Part shown: positions 1-8,828 of the stretch, one piece after another | Layout of the letters: each line of letters starts with the position of its first letter | Numbering within the stretch: the first letter of the stretch is position 1 | NCBI RefSeq assembly: GCF_007830635.1 | Contig: NZ_VLLA01000002.1 | Location: 714,515 to 778,514 of the forward strand | Direction of reading: 5' to 3' | DNA from: Bradyrhizobium huanghuaihaiense | GTDB lineage: Bacteria > Pseudomonadota > Alphaproteobacteria > Rhizobiales > Xanthobacteraceae | Length of the DNA stretch: 64,000 nucleotides | Notes under the pieces: generated by a model | Told to the model about the DNA's origin: nothing | The model's input: the letters and a program-made list of their open reading frames with translations, nothing else | The model's database searches: none | Translations under genes and position numbers: made by a program

Positions 1-6
1 ACGCCG

Positions 7-666
7 ATGGCGGACAAAGGCATATCACTGCGTGAACTGGATCCGCGCGATCGCTACAAGCTGCTCTGCGGCGTGGTGGTGCCGCGGCCGATCGCGCTGG
101 TGACGACGCTGGACGAGAACGGCGCGGTCAATGCCGCGCCGTTCAGCTTCTTCAACGTGTTCTCCGAAACCCCCGCGCTGATCGTGCTCGGGCTTCAGCA
201 CAAGCCGGATCACTCGCCGAAGGACACCACCCGCAACATCCATCGCGACGGCGAGTTCGTGGTGCACATGGTGGACGAGGCGCTGTCGGTGGCGATGAAC
301 GACTGCGCTGTCGATTTCCCCTCCGGGGACAGCGAGGTCGCCGCGACGGGCCTGGCGACGCTTCCCTCGGTCGACGTGAAAGTGCCGCGCCTCGCCGCTG
401 CGCCCTTCGCACTGGAATGCCGGCGCCATGTCGTGCTGAACTTCTCGCCGGACCGCGAGCTCCTGATCGGCGAAGTGCTCAGGGTGCATGCCCGCGAGGG
501 CCTCGTCGACGCCGCCAACATGTACGTCGATCTCGACGCTTACAAGCCGATCGGCCGCATGTTCGGCAATCTCTACACCACGCAGCGGGATACGTTCGCT
601 TTGACGCGCGAGAGCCATGCGCAATGGCTCGCGCGTCAGGAAACCAAAGAGCTGAAGGACGCCTAG
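7..666 (+). CDS. Flavin reductase family protein (FMN-binding split barrel)
   Basis: A 219-residue protein of the flavin reductase-like / DIM6-NTAB family. These proteins bind FMN in a split beta-barrel and either supply reduced flavin to a partner monooxygenase or act as flavoprotein oxidases. The N-terminal half carries the typical strand pattern around VVPRPIALVTT (about residues 24-34) and APFSFFNVFSE (about 44-54). The ATG at position 7 is used, but only six bases precede it, so a longer form starting outside the window cannot be excluded. It converges on the racemase gene, and the two TAG stop codons share the palindrome CTAG at 663-666. Its partner is unknown; the FAD protein at 4590 is a possible one. 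Confidence 0.85.
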   Translation: MADKGISLRELDPRDRYKLLCGVVVPRPIALVTTLDENGAVNAAPFSFFNVFSETPALIVLGLQHKPDHSPKDTTRNIHRDGEFVVHMVDEALSVAMNDCAVDFPSGDSEVAATGLATLPSVDVKVPRLAAAPFALECRRHVVLNFSPDRELLIGEVLRVHAREGLVDAANMYVDLDAYKPIGRMFGNLYTTQRDTFALTRESHAQWLARQETKELKDA

Positions 667-1328
667 TGAGCCGAGAACTGCACCGTACCCAGCGCCATGG
701 TGACGGCCGCCTGTGTCGGGTCGATCACGGGAATGCGCAGCGCGTCCTCCAGCGGGCGGCGGTGGCGCGCCATGCCGGCGCAGCCCATCACGATAGCGCG
801 GGCGCCGTCCTCGTCGCGCAACGCGCGGCCGATCTCGATCATTTTGGCGAGCGTGCCTTCGCCCGAGGCGGTTTCGGCGACGCTCATGTTCAGCGGCCGC
901 TCGCCGGCGAGGCGATCGGTCAGTCCCATCTGCCTGAGATAGCGCATGTGACGCGGGATCGAGCGCTGGGCAATCGCGATGACGCCAAACGTTTCTGCGC
1001 GGGCCAGCGCCGTCAGCACGCCGCACTCGGCAATGCCGAACACCGGCCGGTCGGTGCCTTCACGGCAGACCTGCAGCCCGGGATCGCTGTAGCAGGCGAT
1101 GACGAAGGCGGCAAAACTGTTGTCGCTTTCGACCAGCTTTCGCAGCGGCATCGCAACGCTGTCGACGTCGGCCTGGCTTTCGATGCCGAACGGACCTTCG
1201 GCGAGCGACTGGCAGATGATCTCCGGCCCGCCCGCGAAACCGAGCGGCTTCAACGCATCCTCCAGCCCTTGCGTGACTTTTTGGTTGGAGTTCGGGTTGA
1301 TGACGAGAATGCGCGGCCGGGACATCAT
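663..1328 (-). CDS. Asp/Glu/hydantoin racemase family protein
   Basis: A 221-residue member of the cofactor-independent aspartate/glutamate/hydantoin racemase family. The opening strand and NPNSN motif (residues 11-15) are typical of HyuE-type racemases. Two cysteines, Cys79 in ACYSDP and Cys183 in GCAGM, match the pair of acid/base catalytic cysteines. It is divergent from the hydantoinase gene across a 53-base gap, the usual pairing for hydantoin use, where the racemase interconverts 5-substituted hydantoins for a stereospecific hydantoinase. The purine-like sequence AGGAAGAG just upstream serves either of two adjacent ATG codons. Related racemases act on maleate, allantoin or aspartate, so the substrate rests on context. 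Confidence 0.85.
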   Translation of the reverse strand: MMSRPRILVINPNSNQKVTQGLEDALKPLGFAGGPEIICQSLAEGPFGIESQADVDSVAMPLRKLVESDNSFAAFVIACYSDPGLQVCREGTDRPVFGIAECGVLTALARAETFGVIAIAQRSIPRHMRYLRQMGLTDRLAGERPLNMSVAETASGEGTLAKMIEIGRALRDEDGARAIVMGCAGMARHRRPLEDALRIPVIDPTQAAVTMALGTVQFSAH

Positions 1329-1381
1329 GCTCTTCCTGCGAAATTACGAGTACGTGCCTTGAGCCTATCACGGAGTGCCTC

Positions 1382-2851
1382 ATGACTGAACCCGCTTACG
1401 ACCTGATCATCCGCGGTGGCCGCGTCGCCACCACCACCGACGTCTTCGAGGCCGACGTCGCCATAACAGGCGAGACCATCGCGGCCATCGGTATGGGCCT
1501 TCCGGCGGCAAAGCGCGAGATCGACGCGCGCGGCAAGCTGGTGCTGCCCGGCGGCGTCGACAGCCACGCCCATATCGAGCAGCTGTCGGCTGCCGGCATC
1601 ATGAACGCCGATACTTTCGAGAGCGCGACGGTCTCCGCCGCGTTCGGCGGCACCACCACGGTGATCCCGTTCGCCGCCCAGCATGTCGGCATGAAGCTGC
1701 CGCAGGTGGTGGAAGACTACCACGCGCTCGCCAAGAAGGGCGCGGTGATCGACTACGCCTTTCACATGATCATTGCTGACGCGACCAAGGAGACGGTCGA
1801 GGAGCACATCCCGGCGCTGGTGAAGCAGGGCCACGCCTCGATCAAGATCTTCATGACCTATGACCGGCTCAAGGTCGACGACGAGCCCTTGCTCGACATT
1901 CTTCTGGCCGCGCGCCAGTCCGGCGCGATGCTGTGCGCCCATGCCGAGAACCACGGCATCATCGCCTGGATGGTGAAGCGCCTGCTTGCGCGCGGCTACA
2001 CGATGCCGAAATACCATGCCGTCAGCCACGCCCGTGTCTCGGAGGCGGAAGCCTTCACGCGGCTGATCGGCATGGCGGCGCTGATCGACCAGCCCATCAT
2101 GATCTTCCATGTCTCGACCGCCGAAGGCGCCAAGGTGATCCGCGACTCCCGCGGGCAGGGGTTGAAGGTGTTTGCGGAGACCTGCCCGCAGTATCTGTTC
2201 CTGACTGCCAATGATCTCGACAAGCCCGGCCCCGAAGGCGCCAAGTGGATGTGCAGCCCGCCGCCGCGCACGCATGCCGACCAGGAGGCGCTGTGGCAGG
2301 CGCTGTCGCTCGGCGATCTCCAGACCATCTCGTCGGATCACGCCCCGTATCGCTATGACGAGACCGGCAAGCTGCGCGCCGGCCCGAACCCGAACTTCAA
2401 GCAGGTCGCCAACGGCCTGCCGGGGCTGGAGCTGCGGCTGCCGCTGCTGTTCGACGCGATGGTGTCGAAGGGGCGCTTGGGCCTCGAAAAATTCGTCGAG
2501 CTGACCGCGACGGCGCCCGCAAAAATCTACAATCTGCATCCGCGCAAGGGCTCGATCGCGGTCGGGGCCGACGCGGATATCGCGATCTGGGATCCCAACC
2601 GCGAGACCGTGATCGCCGACGAGATGATGCACGATCTCGCCGGCTACACGCCGTTCGCGGGCCGCAAGCTGAAGGGCTGGCCGGTGTCGGTGCTCTCGCG
2701 CGGCCGCGTCATCGTCGACGGCAACAAGTGTCTCGCCAGCGCCGGCAGCGGTAAATTCCTGGCGCGCAGCGGCGGCGAGGCGGCAAAGCCCACCGGCCGG
2801 CTCGTGGCCGACATGGATCCGGAGCGGAATTTCGGGGCAAAACTGCTGTGA
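1382..2851 (+). CDS. hydA: Dihydropyrimidinase / D-hydantoinase
   Basis: A 489-residue cyclic amidohydrolase of the dihydropyrimidinase/hydantoinase family, which opens dihydrouracil or 5-substituted hydantoins to N-carbamoyl amino acids. The binuclear metal ligands are all visible: His62 and His64 in SHAHIE, the lysine to be carboxylated Lys155 in SIKIFMTY, His187 in CAHAEN, His243 in FHVSTAEG and Asp319 in SSDHAPY. Full length and intact. GGAG at 1372-1375 is six bases before the ATG. It starts a plus-strand run with the epimerase, SDR and FAD protein. No N-carbamoylase or beta-ureidopropionase was found in the window, so the next step must be encoded elsewhere. Symbol by family only. Confidence 0.93.
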   Translation: MTEPAYDLIIRGGRVATTTDVFEADVAITGETIAAIGMGLPAAKREIDARGKLVLPGGVDSHAHIEQLSAAGIMNADTFESATVSAAFGGTTTVIPFAAQHVGMKLPQVVEDYHALAKKGAVIDYAFHMIIADATKETVEEHIPALVKQGHASIKIFMTYDRLKVDDEPLLDILLAARQSGAMLCAHAENHGIIAWMVKRLLARGYTMPKYHAVSHARVSEAEAFTRLIGMAALIDQPIMIFHVSTAEGAKVIRDSRGQGLKVFAETCPQYLFLTANDLDKPGPEGAKWMCSPPPRTHADQEALWQALSLGDLQTISSDHAPYRYDETGKLRAGPNPNFKQVANGLPGLELRLPLLFDAMVSKGRLGLEKFVELTATAPAKIYNLHPRKGSIAVGADADIAIWDPNRETVIADEMMHDLAGYTPFAGRKLKGWPVSVLSRGRVIVDGNKCLASAGSGKFLARSGGEAAKPTGRLVADMDPERNFGAKLL

Positions 2852-2867
2852 TGGTGGATCGCGCGCG

Positions 2868-3842
2868 ATGAAGATCGTCATCTTCGGCGGCACCGGCTTT
2901 GTCGGCCTCAATCTCGCCGAGGTGCTGCTCGCGCGCGGCCACGAGGTGACGCTGCATGATCGTTCCCCGCTGCCGCCACCCGCGCAGCGATCTCTTGCTA
3001 ACTACGGCGCACGGCTGAAAGCCGTGCAAGGCGATATCACCGACGCAGACACCATCGACGCCCTTATCGCGAAGGGCTGCGATGCGATCGTGCTCGGCGC
3101 CGCGGTCACCGCCGGCGATGACCTCGAACGGGCATCGCCCGCGCGCGTTCTCGAGATCAACGTGATGGCGCAGATCCCGATCCTGCAAGCCGCGATCCGC
3201 CATGGTGTTCGCCGCGTCGTCAATCTCTCCTCGGCATCGGCTTACGGCGCATCGGGCGCGCGGTTCGAGGTCCTGGACGAGGACACGCCCTGCGATCCCG
3301 TCTCGTTCTACGCCATCAGCAAGTTCACCTCGGAACGATCGGTGGCACGGCTCGCCGAGCTTTTTGGCGGTGATTTCCTGAGCGTCCGCTTAAGTGCCGT
3401 TTTCGGTCCGTGGGAGCGGCCCGGCTCGGTGCGCGATACGCCCAGCCTCCAGTTCCAGATCCTTGCAGCGTTCGCCCGCGGCGAGCCGGCTCTTCTCCCT
3501 GCGCCGGGCATCAAGGATTGGACCTACGCGCCCGACGCCGCCGAAGCGGTGGCGGTGCTGATCGAGGCCGAGCGGCCGCGCCATCGGCTCTACAACATCT
3601 CCAGCGGTGTGGCCTGGTCGGCGCTGCAATGGGGCGAGGCGTTTGCGGCCCTGCATCCCGGGCTGGAGTGCCGGCTCGCGTCTCCCGGAGAGAAGACTGT
3701 CATCAAGCTCCACGGCGGCGACCGTGCGCCGATGTCCGTCGCGCGGATGGCCGACGAGTTCGGCTGGCGTGCCCGGTTCGGCTGCGCGGAGTCGGCCGCC
3801 GCGATGAGCGCCTGGTGGATGCAGCACAAGGAAGGGATCTGA
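2868..3842 (+). CDS. NAD-dependent epimerase/dehydratase (extended SDR)
   Basis: A 324-residue extended short-chain dehydrogenase. The Rossmann motif GGTGFVG is at residues 7-13 and the catalytic Tyr148/Lys152 pair lies in SFYAISK, with Ser121-Ser122 upstream as the third member of the triad. Members act mostly on nucleotide sugars, but many soil-bacterial homologues in catabolic operons act on small hydroxy or keto acids. The gene begins 16 bases after the hydantoinase stop and ends one base before the next SDR gene, so co-transcription is very likely. The substrate cannot be read from sequence. Confidence 0.85.
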   Translation: MKIVIFGGTGFVGLNLAEVLLARGHEVTLHDRSPLPPPAQRSLANYGARLKAVQGDITDADTIDALIAKGCDAIVLGAAVTAGDDLERASPARVLEINVMAQIPILQAAIRHGVRRVVNLSSASAYGASGARFEVLDEDTPCDPVSFYAISKFTSERSVARLAELFGGDFLSVRLSAVFGPWERPGSVRDTPSLQFQILAAFARGEPALLPAPGIKDWTYAPDAAEAVAVLIEAERPRHRLYNISSGVAWSALQWGEAFAALHPGLECRLASPGEKTVIKLHGGDRAPMSVARMADEFGWRARFGCAESAAAMSAWWMQHKEGI

Positions 3843-3843
3843 C

Positions 3844-4593
3844 ATGCGGCTGCAGGGGCGAACGGCCATCATCACCGGAGCGGGCTCGGGCATCGGCCGG
3901 GCCAGTGCAAAGCTGTTCGCGGCTGAGGGCGCGCGCCTCGCTCTGGTCGATCGCGATGCCGCGGGGCTTCAGGACACGCTGAGCCTCGTGAGCGAGGCAA
4001 CGACGCATGTCGGCGACGTCGGTGATGTCGCCTTCGCCGAGACCGTCGTCGGCGAGGTCATCGCACAATACGGCCGACTTGATATCCTCATGACCGCGGC
4101 CGGCTTCTCCTGCGGCGGCACGGTGCTGACCACGAGCGTGGAGGACTGGGACGCGGTGTTCCGCGCCAATGTCGGCGGCACCTGGCTGTGGGCACGGGCC
4201 GCCGTGCCGCACATGCAGCGGCAGAACAGCGGCTCGATCATCACGCTGGCGTCGCAGCTCGCGATGGCCGGCGGCAAGGGCAACAGCGCCTATATCGCCG
4301 CCAAGGGCGCGATCGTCAGCCTGACGCGGACGATGGCGGTGGATTTCGCCACCGACGGCATTCGCGTCAACGCGATTGCGCCGGGCGCGATCGACACGCC
4401 GATGCTTCGCCGCAGCTTTGCCCGCCACGCCAATCCGGACGAGGTGCGCGAAGCCTCCCGCAACCGCCACGCCATGAAGCGGTTCGGCGCGGCGGAAGAG
4501 ATCGCGCAGACCGCGCTGCATCTGGCCAGCGATGCGTCGTCCTTCACGACCGGCACCGTGATGGTGGTCGATGGAGGCTGGCTCGCGGCATGA
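3844..4593 (+). CDS. Classical SDR family oxidoreductase
   Basis: A 249-residue classical short-chain dehydrogenase (FabG-like) using NAD(P)(H). The cofactor motif TGAGSGIG is at residues 11-18 and the catalytic residues are Ser137, Tyr150 and Lys154 (SAYIAAK). The usual NNAG structural motif is TAAG here (about residues 84-87), a tolerated variant. The C-terminal IRVNAIAPGAIDTPM block and the closing VVDGGW are typical. The stop overlaps the start of the FAD gene (ATGA). With the preceding epimerase-like SDR it could oxidise and rearrange a hydroxylated carbon skeleton released after ring opening, but this is inferred from position only. Confidence 0.88.
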   Translation: MRLQGRTAIITGAGSGIGRASAKLFAAEGARLALVDRDAAGLQDTLSLVSEATTHVGDVGDVAFAETVVGEVIAQYGRLDILMTAAGFSCGGTVLTTSVEDWDAVFRANVGGTWLWARAAVPHMQRQNSGSIITLASQLAMAGGKGNSAYIAAKGAIVSLTRTMAVDFATDGIRVNAIAPGAIDTPMLRRSFARHANPDEVREASRNRHAMKRFGAAEEIAQTALHLASDASSFTTGTVMVVDGGWLAA

Positions 4594-6026
4594 GTGAGGC
4601 GCTGACAGACCTCGAAGCGGACGTCCGCGCCGATCTTGCGATGATCGCGCATCCCGGCGCCGCGTGGCTCGAAGCGAAAACGGGCCCCGACGGCAAGCCC
4701 GCGCTGGACGTGCTCATCATCGGCGCGGGCCAGTCCGGCATCGCCATCGGCTTCGGCCTGATGCGCTCCCGCGTCGGCAACATCCTGCTGCTCGACAAGG
4801 CCGAGGAGGGGAAGGAGGGCCCGTGGCTCACCTATGCCCGCATGCCGACGCTGCGCAGCCCGAAGGACTACACCGGCCCGGACCTCGATATCCCCAGCCT
4901 GACCTACCAGTCCTGGCACGAAGCCCGCTTCGGACAGGAGAGCTGGCAACAGCTCGGCCTGATCGAGCGCGAGCATTGGGCCGAGTACCTGCTCTGGCTG
5001 CGGCGCACAGTTGGATTGCCGGTGCGCAATGGCTGCGAGCTTGTTGAGATTACGCCGGCGGCCGATGGCCTGCTCGCCGCGCGCGTGAAACGTGCGGGTG
5101 CGTTCGAGATGCTCCATGCGCGGAAAATCGTGCTGGCGACGGGGCAGGAGGGCATGGGCGACTGGATGATCCCGGAGCAGCTGGCGCATCTGCCGGCGAG
5201 CTTGATCGCGACCGTCGCCGACGACATCGATTTCGAAAGCCTTCGCGGCAAACGCGTCGCCGTGATCGGCGCCGGCGCATCTGCCTTCGACAATGCGGCG
5301 ACCGCGCTGGAGGCGGGGGCCGCCGAGGTGCACCTGCTGTGCCGCCGCGCGCAGATCCAGGTGATCCAGCCGTACCGCTGGCTGACGTTTCGCGGCTTCC
5401 TGCGTCATCTCAGCGACCTCGATGATGCCTGGCGCTGGCGCTTCATGCGAAAAATCCTCGAAATGCGCGAGGGCTTTCCGCAACCGACCTACGATCGCTG
5501 CGCGCGTCACGCCAATTTCACATTGCACGAGAGTGCGCCGGTCGAAGCCGCGCGCGAGACCGGTAGGGGCGTCGCATTGCAGACGCCGCGCGGCACGATC
5601 ACGGCGGATTTCGTCATCTGCGGCACCGGTATCGACATGGACTTCGCCGGCCGCGGCGAGCTCTCCAATTTCGCCGGCAACATCGCGACCTGGGCGGACC
5701 GTTACCAGCCGCCGGAAAACGAGCGCAACGAACGGCTCGGCCGCTTTCCTTATCTTGCCGACGACTATGCCTTCACCGAGCGCGTGCCGGGCAAGACGCC
5801 CTGGATCTCCGACATCCATCTCTTCGCCATCGCCTCCACCATGAGCTTTGGTCCGTCGGGATCATCGATCAATGCGATGACGACCGCCGTTCCGAAGCTG
5901 GTCCACGGCCTGACGCGCGGCCTGTTCCGGGCCGATATCGCGCGTCATTGGGCCTCGCTCGGCGCCTATGACGTGCCGCAGGCCGTGGTCGCGCGGCCGG
6001 CGCGAAAGACGGAGGAATCGCTGTGA
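4590..6026 (+). CDS. FAD/NAD(P)-binding protein, flavin monooxygenase-like
   Basis: A 478-residue two-dinucleotide-domain flavoprotein. The FAD-binding GxGxxG is Gly45/Gly47/Gly50 (IIGAGQSG) and a second Rossmann motif for NAD(P)H lies near residues 222-232 (VIGAGASAF), the layout of N-hydroxylating and Baeyer-Villiger monooxygenases and related proteins. I do not see a clear BVMO fingerprint, so the reaction is open. The ATG at 4590 was chosen because it overlaps the upstream SDR stop in ATGA. A sigma-54-type promoter follows in the 119-base gap before the binding-protein gene, so this may be the last gene of its operon. Confidence 0.82.
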   Translation: MSEALTDLEADVRADLAMIAHPGAAWLEAKTGPDGKPALDVLIIGAGQSGIAIGFGLMRSRVGNILLLDKAEEGKEGPWLTYARMPTLRSPKDYTGPDLDIPSLTYQSWHEARFGQESWQQLGLIEREHWAEYLLWLRRTVGLPVRNGCELVEITPAADGLLAARVKRAGAFEMLHARKIVLATGQEGMGDWMIPEQLAHLPASLIATVADDIDFESLRGKRVAVIGAGASAFDNAATALEAGAAEVHLLCRRAQIQVIQPYRWLTFRGFLRHLSDLDDAWRWRFMRKILEMREGFPQPTYDRCARHANFTLHESAPVEAARETGRGVALQTPRGTITADFVICGTGIDMDFAGRGELSNFAGNIATWADRYQPPENERNERLGRFPYLADDYAFTERVPGKTPWISDIHLFAIASTMSFGPSGSSINAMTTAVPKLVHGLTRGLFRADIARHWASLGAYDVPQAVVARPARKTEESL

Positions 6027-6076
6027 TCATCCATGCGCCGCCGCGACGATGCGTACCCAAAAACGCCTCATGAGAC

Positions 6077-6092
6077 TGGCGCGCAACTTGCT
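6077..6092 (+). promoter_or_regulatory. Putative sigma-54 promoter (TGGCGCG-N4-TTGCT)
   Basis: TGGCGCG at 6077-6083, four bases, then TTGCT at 6088-6092. The invariant GG (6078-6079) and GC (6090-6091) are ten bases apart, as RpoN requires, with one departure from the TGGCACG consensus. Predicted transcription would begin near 6103, about 43 bases before the ATG of the binding-protein gene. It implies activation by an NtrC-type protein, whose sites would fall in the end of the preceding FAD gene. Confidence 0.65.
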
Positions 6093-6145
6093 TCTTTCTT
6101 AACCTGCCTTGCTGGCGTTCTTGTTCGAAATTCAGGGAAAAACCA

Positions 6146-7765
6146 ATGCGTTTTGTGTCTTTCAGGCCGGCGACCTCAGTGCTCGCTACCGCTGCGCTGT
6201 TGCTCATCGCCACCGCGCCGTCGCAGGCGCAAACCAGGGCGGAGACATTGCGCTATGTGACCGGCGCATCCGTCAACACGCTCGATCCCAACATCCCCGG
6301 CTCGACCCGCGAGTCCTTCGCATTGAGCATGAGCACCTATGACCGCCTGGTCGCGTTCGGCCGCAAGCAGCTCAACGGCAAATGGGTGTTCGATCTCGAC
6401 ACGATCACGGGCGAGCTCGCCGAATCCTACGATGTCAGCCCGGACGGCTTGAAGCTCACCTTCCGTCTGCGCAAGGACGCAAAATTCCAGGACGGCTCGC
6501 CCGTCACCGCCGAGGACGTCAAATGGTCGCTCGATCGCTGCGTCACCGCGCCGATCCTCGGCAAGGCGCAATTGCTGACGGGATCGTTGACGTCGGCCGA
6601 TCAGTTCAAGGTGATCGATCCGCTCACGATCGAGGTGACGCTGCCAAAACCTGACAAGCTTGCGCTGCCCAATCTTGCCACCGTCTACCCGATGATCATC
6701 AACTCGAAAGTGGCGAAAGAGCACGCGACCACCGACGATCCCTGGGCCACCGCCTGGCTGAAGGAGCACACCGCCGGCAGCGGCGCCTATGTGGTGGAGA
6801 CCTTCAAGCCCGGCGAGCAGGTCATCCTCAAGCGCGACGAGGCGTGGAATCGCGGCTCCGCCAACAAGCCGGCCTTCTTCAAGCGCGTGATCGTGCAGTC
6901 GGTGCCGGAGCCCGCGACCCGCGCCAACCTCGTCGAGCGCGGCGATGCCGATCTCGTGCTCGATCTCCAGGCCAGCGACGTGCAGTCGCTGGAGGGCAAG
7001 GGCAAGCTCAAGGTGATCTCGACGCCGCAATACAATGCGATCACCTTCGTCTCGATGAACAACCAGATCCCGCCCTTCGACAACGTCAATGTCCGCCGCG
7101 CTATCGCCTTTGCGCTGCCCTATGATGACATGTTCAAGGCCGCTCTGTTCGGCCGCGGCTCACCGCTGTTCGGCGCGAGCTGGGCGGACGGCAAGCCGGC
7201 GAACGGCATCTACCCGTTCCAGCAGCCGGTGAAGCTCGACCTCGACAAGGCCAGGGAATATCTGAAGGCCGCCGGCCTGCCCGAGGGCTTCTCGACCACC
7301 TTCAGCTTCAATGTCGGCCAGGCCTCGACCGCCGAGCCGATGGCGGCTCTCGTGAAGGAATCGCTCGGCAAGATCGGGATCAAGGTCGACATCCAGAAGC
7401 TGCCGGACGCGCAGATGTCGACGCAGATCAACGAGAAGAAGCTGCCGTTCTACACCGAAGGCATCGTCGCCTGGCTGCCGTCGACCGATTATTTCTACCG
7501 CAACTTCTACACCGGCAATCAGCGCTGGAACTACTCTTCGATCAACAACCCGGACCTTGCCGCGATCGCGCAGGAAGCCCGCTTCGAGCCTGATAAAGCC
7601 AAGTATGAGGAGGCGGGCCGCAAGCTCAACGCGATGCACTTTGATCTGATGCCGCAGGTCATGCTGTGGCAGCCGAACCAGGACGCCGTCATGGCGCCGT
7701 CGATCGAAGGCTACACCTACGAGTTCCATCGCCAGGTCGACTATCGCGACGTCAGCCGCAAGTGA
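6146..7765 (+). CDS. Peptide-type ABC transporter substrate-binding protein
   Basis: A 539-residue periplasmic solute-binding protein of family 5 (DppA/OppA type). A Sec signal peptide covers about residues 1-28 (hydrophobic core ATAALLLIATAP, cleavage after SQA). The mature protein begins with the family's TLDPN-like pattern (NTLDPNIPG), followed by the DVKWSLDR block. Family 5 proteins bind di/oligopeptides, opines, glutathione, nickel chelates or other amino compounds, so the ligand is unknown. It heads a four-gene importer operon with two permeases and a fused ATPase, 28 bases before the first permease. A sigma-54-type promoter match lies about 54 bases upstream. Confidence 0.92.
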   Translation: MRFVSFRPATSVLATAALLLIATAPSQAQTRAETLRYVTGASVNTLDPNIPGSTRESFALSMSTYDRLVAFGRKQLNGKWVFDLDTITGELAESYDVSPDGLKLTFRLRKDAKFQDGSPVTAEDVKWSLDRCVTAPILGKAQLLTGSLTSADQFKVIDPLTIEVTLPKPDKLALPNLATVYPMIINSKVAKEHATTDDPWATAWLKEHTAGSGAYVVETFKPGEQVILKRDEAWNRGSANKPAFFKRVIVQSVPEPATRANLVERGDADLVLDLQASDVQSLEGKGKLKVISTPQYNAITFVSMNNQIPPFDNVNVRRAIAFALPYDDMFKAALFGRGSPLFGASWADGKPANGIYPFQQPVKLDLDKAREYLKAAGLPEGFSTTFSFNVGQASTAEPMAALVKESLGKIGIKVDIQKLPDAQMSTQINEKKLPFYTEGIVAWLPSTDYFYRNFYTGNQRWNYSSINNPDLAAIAQEARFEPDKAKYEEAGRKLNAMHFDLMPQVMLWQPNQDAVMAPSIEGYTYEFHRQVDYRDVSRK

Positions 7766-7793
7766 TATCGGGAAACGAGGGAGGCTCTGGAAG

Positions 7794-8828
7794 GTGACGA
7801 CCGGTCTTGGCGCAACGATGGTGCGGGCGGGCAGGCGGCTGCTGTCGTCGCTGCCGGCGCTGTTTGGCGTGCTGGTGTTCACCTTTCTGCTGATGCGCGT
7901 TCTGCCCGGCGACCCCGCGGTGTTCTTCGCCTCGGGGCCCAATGCGGGCAAGGAGGAGATCGAGCTGATCCGCAAGCAGATGGGGCTCGACAAATCGGTG
8001 CCGGAGCAGCTCGTGTTCTATCTCTCCGACATCGGCCACGGCAATCTCGGCCGCTCCATGATGACCGGGCAGCCGGTGCTGAAGGATCTGCGCGAGCGGC
8101 TGCCGGCCTCGCTCGAGCTCACCTTCACCGCGCTGCTGATCGCGCTGATCGCGGCGGTGCCGCTCGGCGTCATCGCGGCGCTGCGGCCAGGGTCGGTCGT
8201 CGATCACGGCGTGCGGCTGTTCTGCGCGCTCGGCGTCTGCGTGCCGACCTTCGTCTCCGGCCTGCTCTTGATCTATGTCTTCTACTATCTGCTTGGACTC
8301 GCGCCTGATCCCACGGGGCGGATCGACGTCTTCACCTCGCTGCCGCCGCAGCGCACCGGCTTTCTCTCCATCGATTTCCTGCTTGCCGGCGACTTCGAGG
8401 GCTGGTGGGCAGCCTGCAAGCAGTTGATCCTTCCGGCGGTGAGCATGGCGCTGTTCGTGATCGCGCCGCTGGCGCGGATCACGCGCGCCTCGATGCTGGT
8501 GTCGCTGGGCAGCGATTTCGTGCGCACCGCGCGCTCGGTCGGATTGTCCTGGCGCAAGGTGGTCGTCACCTATGCGCTCCGGAACGCGATCCTGCCCGTC
8601 ATCACCATCGCCGGCATCGTGTTCTCGACCATGCTGGGCGCCAATGTGCTGGTGGAGAAGGTGTTCTCCTGGCCGGGCGTTGCTTCCTACGCGCTCGATG
8701 CGCTGCTGTCGTCCGACTACGCGCCGGTGCAGGGCTTCGTGCTGCTGATGGCGAGCCTGTTCGTGCTGGTCAATCTCGTGGTCGATATCTGCTATGGCAT
8801 CGCCGATCCCAGGGTGTCGATCGAATGA
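7794..8828 (+). CDS. ABC transporter permease (DppB type)
   Basis: A 344-residue inner-membrane permease of the dipeptide/oligopeptide/nickel family. It has an N-terminal membrane anchor (about residues 14-34, with the MRVLPGDPA signature just after it) and a C-terminal transmembrane domain with the cytoplasmic EAA-type loop (around RTARSVGLSW) that contacts the ATPase. The start is GTG at 7794 with GAGG-type sequence upstream; an in-frame ATG at 7818 is an alternative. It overlaps the second permease by ATGA. Confidence 0.92.
   Translation: MTTGLGATMVRAGRRLLSSLPALFGVLVFTFLLMRVLPGDPAVFFASGPNAGKEEIELIRKQMGLDKSVPEQLVFYLSDIGHGNLGRSMMTGQPVLKDLRERLPASLELTFTALLIALIAAVPLGVIAALRPGSVVDHGVRLFCALGVCVPTFVSGLLLIYVFYYLLGLAPDPTGRIDVFTSLPPQRTGFLSIDFLLAGDFEGWWAACKQLILPAVSMALFVIAPLARITRASMLVSLGSDFVRTARSVGLSWRKVVVTYALRNAILPVITIAGIVFSTMLGANVLVEKVFSWPGVASYALDALLSSDYAPVQGFVLLMASLFVLVNLVVDICYGIADPRVSIE

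Noticed and set aside
1325..2911. Long minus-strand open frame (over 500 codons) opposite the hydantoinase
   Set aside because: It is a mirror of a strongly recognisable gene. The translation is Arg/His/Gly-rich with no family pattern, as expected from GC-rich codon bias.
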